DNA from: Intestinimonas massiliensis (ex Afouda et al. 2020)
GTDB lineage: Bacteria; Bacillota; Clostridia; Oscillospirales; Oscillospiraceae
DNA length: 64,000 nt
Assembly: GCF_900626285.1 (NCBI RefSeq)
Contig: NZ_LR131147.1
Coordinates: forward strand, 811,426-875,425
Direction of reading: 5' to 3'
Positions 60,135 through 64,000 of this stretch are shown piece after piece. Within the stretch, counting starts at the first letter, position 1. Every line of letters starts with the position of its first letter. A model generated the notes under the pieces. The model was not told the DNA's origin. It made no database searches and saw nothing but the letters and a program-made list of their open reading frames with translations. A program made the translations under genes and the position numbers.

Positions 60135-60767
60135 ACGACGACCAACCAAAAATACGAGATCACAGAAATCGCCCATGAGACATACCCCTTCCTCCACCGC
60201 ATCCGCGCCCTGCGGGATGTAGGCGGTGAGGTCAAGGCCGGGGACCTGGGCGGGTTTGTAGAGAGCGAGAGCAACCTGTCCTTCGAGCCGGGGGACGACG
60301 CCTGGATCTTCGATAACGCGGTCTCCTGCAACGACGGCTATGTGGATAAGGGCGCCTGCCTGCGGGGCAATGCCATCGTGTGCGGGAATGCATACGTGTC
60401 GCGGGGGACGCTTCTGGTCGGCCATGCCCGTGCCGAGGACGACGCCTATATCCGGGGCGCCATCCTGACAGGCCACGCCAGGGCCTCCGGCTTTGCTTCC
60501 ATCGTCCATGACCAGAACACCGGCGGCGCCCCCGTGCTCTCCGGGCACAGCGCCGTTTACGGCAGGGTCTCCGGCGACGTGCGGCTGACTGGCGCCGCGC
60601 TGATCATCAGCGGCGAGGAGATCCAAAACGACACGCCGGACACGCTGGTCATCAGCGGCCAGGGACGTTCCATCATTCGGGACGCGTCCAGAGACGAGCT
60701 GGCGCCCCAGGCAGGACAGCCGGAGCATTCCAAAGCAAAAACCAAGGGGAGGAAGGTGGAGCGGTGA
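60135..60767 (+). CDS. Left-handed beta-helix (hexapeptide-repeat-like) protein
   Basis: About 210 residues. The repetitive core (about 45-170) shows the six-residue spacing of small residues typical of a left-handed beta helix: GNAIVCGNAYVSRGTLLVGHAR and similar turns. The N-terminus (NQKYEITEIAHETYPFLHRI) matches how such phage/element proteins begin, but the codon where ATG is expected is ACG (60135 or 60138), six or nine bases after AAGGAG; CTG at 60129 is too close. The next in-frame conventional start, GTG 60342, would cut off conserved sequence. No acyltransferase His is evident. Confidence 0.65.
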   Translation, partial: TTTNQKYEITEIAHETYPFLHRIRALRDVGGEVKAGDLGGFVESESNLSFEPGDDAWIFDNAVSCNDGYVDKGACLRGNAIVCGNAYVSRGTLLVGHARAEDDAYIRGAILTGHARASGFASIVHDQNTGGAPVLSGHSAVYGRVSGDVRLTGAALIISGEEIQNDTPDTLVISGQGRSIIRDASRDELAPQAGQPEHSKAKTKGRKVER

Positions 60768-61534
60768 GCAATTTTTTCGAGCAGGAATTGCGAAAACTGT
60801 TTGGGGACGGGAAGATCATCCACGACCCGGTTTTCGTAGGCCGCGCCTGCGTAGGCGGCCTGGACACGGGCAGGCAGGCGCGGGCCGAATTTGTGACCAT
60901 GGGCCACGCGGATCACTACGCGGCCCTGCGCCTCACCCTGCTGGACAACGACCTGGGCGTGGTGGACAAATTGACCCTGCGTCTGAAGGATGTGTGGGGC
61001 AAAAAGGAGGTCCCGAACAATCCCTACCTGAAAAGCGGCGTTGATCCCCATATCTGGGTGAATGACGGGAAAGCGGACTGGTACGCCTACCACCCGGCGC
61101 CGGCAGATTACCAGCGGCTCCGGCAGGCAGCCGGAAGCTATCTGGCCGCGTTTCGAGGCCGAACCAAAGACCAGGAACATGGTCCGAAGCTGATCTACAT
61201 CTGCGCCCCTCTGTGGGGCGATGTGGAGAAAAACATCGAGTTTGCCCGGCAGAAAGCCCAGGAGGTGTTTCTGTCGGGGGATGTGCCGGTGTGCCCGCAC
61301 CTCATGTTCCCGCCCTTTGCCGACCCTGATGACCCTGTCCAGGACCAGGCGGCACGGGAGATGGGCCTGCGGCTGGTGGAGCACTGTCAGCAGGTCAATG
61401 TGTACGGCACTGTGCGTACACCGGGGATGCTGGCGGAGATCCGCAGGGCGGAGGAGCTTGACATCCCGGTCAAGGCAGAGCAGCCGGGTCTCAAAAAGAC
61501 AAGGGGCCGACCCAGACACGGTCAGAGCAGATAG
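60764..61534 (+). CDS. Deoxyribosyltransferase-like (DUF4406/DUF7768-type) protein
   Basis: A 256-residue protein. The N-terminal 130 residues are an unassigned domain (GGLDTGRQARAEFVTMG near 30-45). The C-terminal 110 residues fit the nucleoside-2-deoxyribosyltransferase-like fold: IYICAPLWGDVEKNIEFAR, CPHLMFPPF, and a C-terminal TPGMLAEIRRAEEL helix. This domain is common next to phage or element DNA-metabolism genes and may act on modified nucleotides. GTG 60764 overlaps the preceding stop (GTGA). Confidence 0.75.
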   Translation: MSNFFEQELRKLFGDGKIIHDPVFVGRACVGGLDTGRQARAEFVTMGHADHYAALRLTLLDNDLGVVDKLTLRLKDVWGKKEVPNNPYLKSGVDPHIWVNDGKADWYAYHPAPADYQRLRQAAGSYLAAFRGRTKDQEHGPKLIYICAPLWGDVEKNIEFARQKAQEVFLSGDVPVCPHLMFPPFADPDDPVQDQAAREMGLRLVEHCQQVNVYGTVRTPGMLAEIRRAEELDIPVKAEQPGLKKTRGRPRHGQSR

Positions 61535-61542
61535 GAGGACAA

Positions 61543-62133
61543 ATGGCAGAAATCAAGACGGTCACCATCGACGAACTGCGTCAGATGAACGATCAGGAGG
61601 GCCTCATCCTCCAGGGCTGCGGCGGTGACCTTCAGGAGTGGGTGGACGGCATCAACGGCCTTCTGACGGAGGAGGGTATCCTGCTGGACGGCAGTCAATT
61701 TGAAAGCGTTTCCGCATTTCAGCATCAAGGGCTGACCAACCTGCTGTTCTCCTTTGATGGCGTCAAGCTGGATGTGGGCAAGCTGGCCGTATGGCGCCTG
61801 CAGACCCACGGGCAGTTCGGCGGCACCTGGCTGAGTGACTATGTCCCCAACCGCCTGGGCGGTTTTATCCAGGAGCAGCGGCCCGCCAGGCCCAAAATGG
61901 AGCTGGTGGGACAGGACGGAAATATCTTCGGCATCCTGGGCCGGGCCTCCCGGCTGTTGAAGCAGGCCGGACAGAATAAGCAGGCCGACGAGATGTTTCA
62001 GCGGGTCACCAGCTCCGGCAGCTATGAGGAAGCATTGTGTATCATCAGCGAGTATGTGGAGACGGAGCTCTCCACCGCGCCAAAGCCTCAAAAATCTGTT
62101 CAAAAGAAAGGTAGGGATACCCATGAACGATAA
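61543..62133 (+). CDS. Element-type hypothetical protein (196 aa)
   Basis: The N-terminal domain (about 1-115) is soluble alpha/beta. The C-terminal 60 residues (GNIFGILGRASRLLKQAG, then SGSYEEALCIISEYVETEL) form a helical unit I associate with hypothetical proteins of Clostridia conjugative elements; this recognition is from memory. Its end overlaps the methyltransferase start by 11 bases. Function unknown. Confidence 0.65.
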   Translation: MAEIKTVTIDELRQMNDQEGLILQGCGGDLQEWVDGINGLLTEEGILLDGSQFESVSAFQHQGLTNLLFSFDGVKLDVGKLAVWRLQTHGQFGGTWLSDYVPNRLGGFIQEQRPARPKMELVGQDGNIFGILGRASRLLKQAGQNKQADEMFQRVTSSGSYEEALCIISEYVETELSTAPKPQKSVQKKGRDTHER

Positions 62134-62845
62134 GTGGGAGATCATCCACGGCGACGCGCTGAAGCTGCTGGGACAGTTCGCCCCCGGCACCTTCGACGCC
62201 GTCATCACCGACCCGCCCTACGCCTCCGGGGGCCGTACCCAGGCGGAGAAGAACAAATCCACCGCCAAAAAGTATTCCAGCATGGGCGACCACGCGCCCC
62301 CGCCCTTTGACGGGGATTCCAAAGACCAGCGGTCCTGGACCCGCTGGGCGGCGGAGTGGCTGGCGGACGCCCGAAAGCTCTGCAAGTCCGGCGCCCCGGT
62401 GTGTATGTTCATCGACTGGCGGCAGCTCCCCGCCGCCAGCGACGCACTCCAGTGGGCGGGCTGGATCTGGCGGGGCACCGCTGTCTGGGACAAGGGCAAC
62501 AGCCGGCCCCAGAAGGGCCGGTTCCGGCAGCAGGCGGAGTACATCGTCTGGGGCTCCAACGGCGATATGCCCATCAGCCGCCCCGTGCCCTGCCTGCCCG
62601 GCGTGTTCAAGTACGGCAATCCCCAAAACCGCATCCACCTGACGGAGAAGCCCCTCCCGCTCATGCGGGACGTGGTGAAGATCACCGAGCCGGGCGGCCA
62701 TATCCTGGACCCCTTCGCCGGCAGCGGCACCACCGTGCTGGCCGCCGTGCTGGAGGGCTACACCGCCACCGGCATCGAGGTCACCGGCGAGTACGCAAGG
62801 CTGGCCAGGGAGCGGATCGCGCGGGAGCTGGAGCCGTGTGCGTGA
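62123..62845 (+). CDS. N4/N6-type DNA methyltransferase
   Basis: A 240-residue DNA amino-methyltransferase. Motif IV DPPY lies at 30-33 and motif I (DPFAGSGTT) near 195-205, with KPLPLMRDVV just before it. This order (IV before I) is that of the beta class, which includes N4-cytosine and N6-adenine enzymes. ATG 62123 follows AAAGGTAGG. It lacks a partner restriction gene and has a small target-recognition region (about 45-130). It is probably an orphan, anti-restriction or epigenetic methylase of the element. Confidence 0.9.
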   Translation: MNDKWEIIHGDALKLLGQFAPGTFDAVITDPPYASGGRTQAEKNKSTAKKYSSMGDHAPPPFDGDSKDQRSWTRWAAEWLADARKLCKSGAPVCMFIDWRQLPAASDALQWAGWIWRGTAVWDKGNSRPQKGRFRQQAEYIVWGSNGDMPISRPVPCLPGVFKYGNPQNRIHLTEKPLPLMRDVVKITEPGGHILDPFAGSGTTVLAAVLEGYTATGIEVTGEYARLARERIARELEPCA

Positions 62846-62933
62846 ATTGCTGGTGCTGTTTGGGAAAAGGATTGGATAAACCAGCGGAGGTGCGGTATCC
62901 TGTAGCCGATCCCGAAAAATGGAGGTGAGACAG

Positions 62934-63245
62934 ATGAGAGTCGACATGACCTTTGACCAGCAAAAAGTGGAACAGCAGGGCTACACCTTGGACACTGTGC
63001 GGCAGGCCATCCAAAAAGACTTTGAGGCTCATGGCCTGCGCTGTGTCCAGAACGGCCCTGTGCTTACCTGTGCCGATCATGGCGGAGAGGATGACTTCGC
63101 CAATCTGTGGGCGGTCATTATGGCCCTGCTGCGGACGGAGTGGTTCCCCGCGCTGGCCTCCTCCTGTATCTGGCACGATGACGACGGCACCCAGGAGGAT
63201 GTGCTGTCCCAGGCGTGGAAGGTACAGGGCCGAAAGATGGGCTGA
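62934..63245 (+). CDS. Small element protein (103 aa)
   Basis: A 103-residue acidic protein from ATG 62934 behind GGAGGTGAG. It has an N-terminal helix (EQQGYTLDTVRQAIQKDFEAHG), a CVQNGPVLTCADHG strand pair and Trp-rich helices. I associate it with small proteins of conjugative elements in gut Clostridia, but have no name for it. It is followed after two bases by the VapD-like gene. Confidence 0.6.
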   Translation: MRVDMTFDQQKVEQQGYTLDTVRQAIQKDFEAHGLRCVQNGPVLTCADHGGEDDFANLWAVIMALLRTEWFPALASSCIWHDDDGTQEDVLSQAWKVQGRKMG

Positions 63246-63247
63246 GT

Positions 63248-63694
63248 ATGGCAGGCAGCGGAAGCCGAAAGCAAATCACATTTGATTTGCACCAGGAGTC
63301 GCTGAAGCGGTATTATCCCCACCCGGAGCCGGTGCGGAATGAGCAATACTATAAACGGGCTTACCATGACATCCAGCAATTTATGCACATGAATGGCTTT
63401 GAACGCCGGCAGCACTCTGTGTACGTCTCCATCAACAAGGTGACAACCTTGGATATCGTCGGACTGATGGAGCAGCTGGCGGAGGCGCTTCCTTGGCTGA
63501 GCCAATGTGTCCGCGAGGTGGATATGAGCACGGTCGGGGCACGGCACAGCCTGAAGCGGACGCTCCAGGCCGCATCTGGAGCGCTGGCGGTTGAACTGGA
63601 CGGGCCCGCAATACAGGCCAGAAGCAGGCCGGAACCGCAGGCAACGCCCGAACAGCAAAGGAAACGAAAGCGTGTCCGATCTCAGGAACGCTGA
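63248..63694 (+). CDS. VapD-like (Cas2-fold) protein
   Basis: A 148-residue protein. The first 110 residues follow the VapD layout: an ITFDLHQESL strand/helix with the conserved Asp, YYKRAYHDIQQFMHMNGFERRQHSVYV in the usual place (two elements), then a helix ending LPWLSQCVREVDM. VapD proteins are small ribonucleases with a Cas2-like ferredoxin fold, often in toxin-antitoxin systems. The remaining 45 residues form a basic Pro/Gln/Arg tail that VapD lacks. Activity is inferred; the partner antitoxin is not evident. Confidence 0.6.
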   Translation: MAGSGSRKQITFDLHQESLKRYYPHPEPVRNEQYYKRAYHDIQQFMHMNGFERRQHSVYVSINKVTTLDIVGLMEQLAEALPWLSQCVREVDMSTVGARHSLKRTLQAASGALAVELDGPAIQARSRPEPQATPEQQRKRKRVRSQER

Positions 63695-63716
63695 GTTTTC
63701 TAGCAGGCAATTCCCC

Positions 63717-63745
63717 TTGCGGAAACCAGGATGAACCAGTATAAT
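63717..63745 (+). promoter_or_regulatory. Promoter upstream of the last gene
   Basis: TTGCGG (63717-63722), 17 bases, TATAAT (63740-63745). It is the only good promoter found inside the right accessory region, so the following gene may be controlled separately. Confidence 0.6.
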
Positions 63746-63826
63746 AAAGGGCAAAAGAGCCTGCATTGTGCAGACCCGGACACTGTTCCGGGAATCTCTT
63801 ACTGCCGGAATGGAGGTGGCTGCGGC

Positions 63827-64000
63827 ATGGAACAGGAGTATATGCTGCGCCTGTACGATATGGATCTGCTGGCCTTCTCCCTGGCGGAGCAGGGCATTGA
63901 GGGCCTGAAAGCGCAGATCCACAGCATCAGAGAAGATGATCGGGCGCTGTTCCCCCTGGATCTGGAGCTGACGGACGACGGGCTGGTGAAATGGCTGCAG
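63827..64000 (+). CDS. Start of a HipA-like protein, cut by window edge
   Basis: Only 58 codons are visible from ATG 63827 behind GGAGGTGG. The sequence (MLRLYDMDLLAFSL, an acidic middle, then LFPLDLELTDDGLVKWLQ) resembles the N-terminus of element-borne HipA-like kinases, which continue beyond the edge. It has its own upstream promoter and follows a VapD-like gene. The assignment is from a short stretch and could be wrong. Confidence 0.4.
   Translation, partial: MEQEYMLRLYDMDLLAFSLAEQGIEGLKAQIHSIREDDRALFPLDLELTDDGLVKWLQ

Overview
The window reads as a chromosome segment from a gut-type Clostridia bacterium, most like an Oscillospiraceae (Flavonifractor/Pseudoflavonifractor-type) genome. The support is the gene families and order (ftsE-ftsX-M23 peptidase-S41 protease, greA-lysS, an L7Ae-like protein with rpsL-rpsG-fusA-tuf), Gram-positive ribosome binding sites, a SleB-type spore/cell-wall hydrolase, sortase and pilin genes, and high-GC coding in the core. 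The species assignment is inference.

Layout. (1) 1-19.9 kb is the right end of an integrated conjugative-type element. A leftward operon (17.5 kb down to 1) carries a recombination and replication kit: YqaJ-type exonuclease, RecD2-like helicase, a candidate single-strand annealing protein, a CHC2/Toprim primase, PcfK- and PcfJ-like conjugative-plasmid proteins, a full-length NAD+ DNA ligase, and then two large coupled unknown proteins that run off the left edge. A strong promoter with spaced direct repeats drives it. Divergent from it are an excisionase and a Tn916-type tyrosine recombinase, which ends at a bidirectional terminator and tandem repeats next to the 3' end of lysS. (2) 19.9-41.8 kb is host core: greA-lysS, an unknown GC-rich gene, a MerR-RDD membrane fusion, ftsEX with an M23 hydrolase and an S41 protease, a PucR/CdaR-type regulator, an RsuA-like pseudouridine synthase, a DUF4830 protein, a MscS channel, an NCS1 permease with a small membrane partner and an acyltransferase, then L7Ae-rpsL-rpsG-fusA-tuf and a SleB-like hydrolase. 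(3) tRNA-Ser(GGA) at 41.86 kb marks the start of a second accessory region that continues beyond 64 kb.

The right-hand accessory region has a ribbon-helix-helix protein, a Toprim primase-like protein, and a surface module made of a membrane-anchored secreted protein, a class D-like sortase and a 1,730-residue pilin-like protein with 13 Cna-B/SpaA-type repeats. SSB, a ParM-ParR-like pair, a C5 DNA methyltransferase, an amidoligase with a gamma-glutamylcyclotransferase, its own S-adenosylmethionine synthetase, a PP-loop enzyme, a beta-helix protein, a deoxyribosyltransferase-like protein, an N4/N6 DNA methyltransferase, a VapD-like protein and the start of a HipA-like gene follow. Most genes overlap by ATGA, GTGA or TTGA and look co-transcribed.

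The most notable points are these: a DNA-modification island that carries its own SAM synthetase; a giant LPXTG surface protein whose sorting motif is the last thing encoded and whose thioester-type motif has Lys where Gln is expected; terminator-like hairpins placed immediately before ribosome binding sites inside operons of both accessory regions; two genes whose expected start position holds ACG; and two large coupled unknown proteins at the left edge. Nothing resembling a CRISPR array, rRNA operon or insertion sequence was seen.
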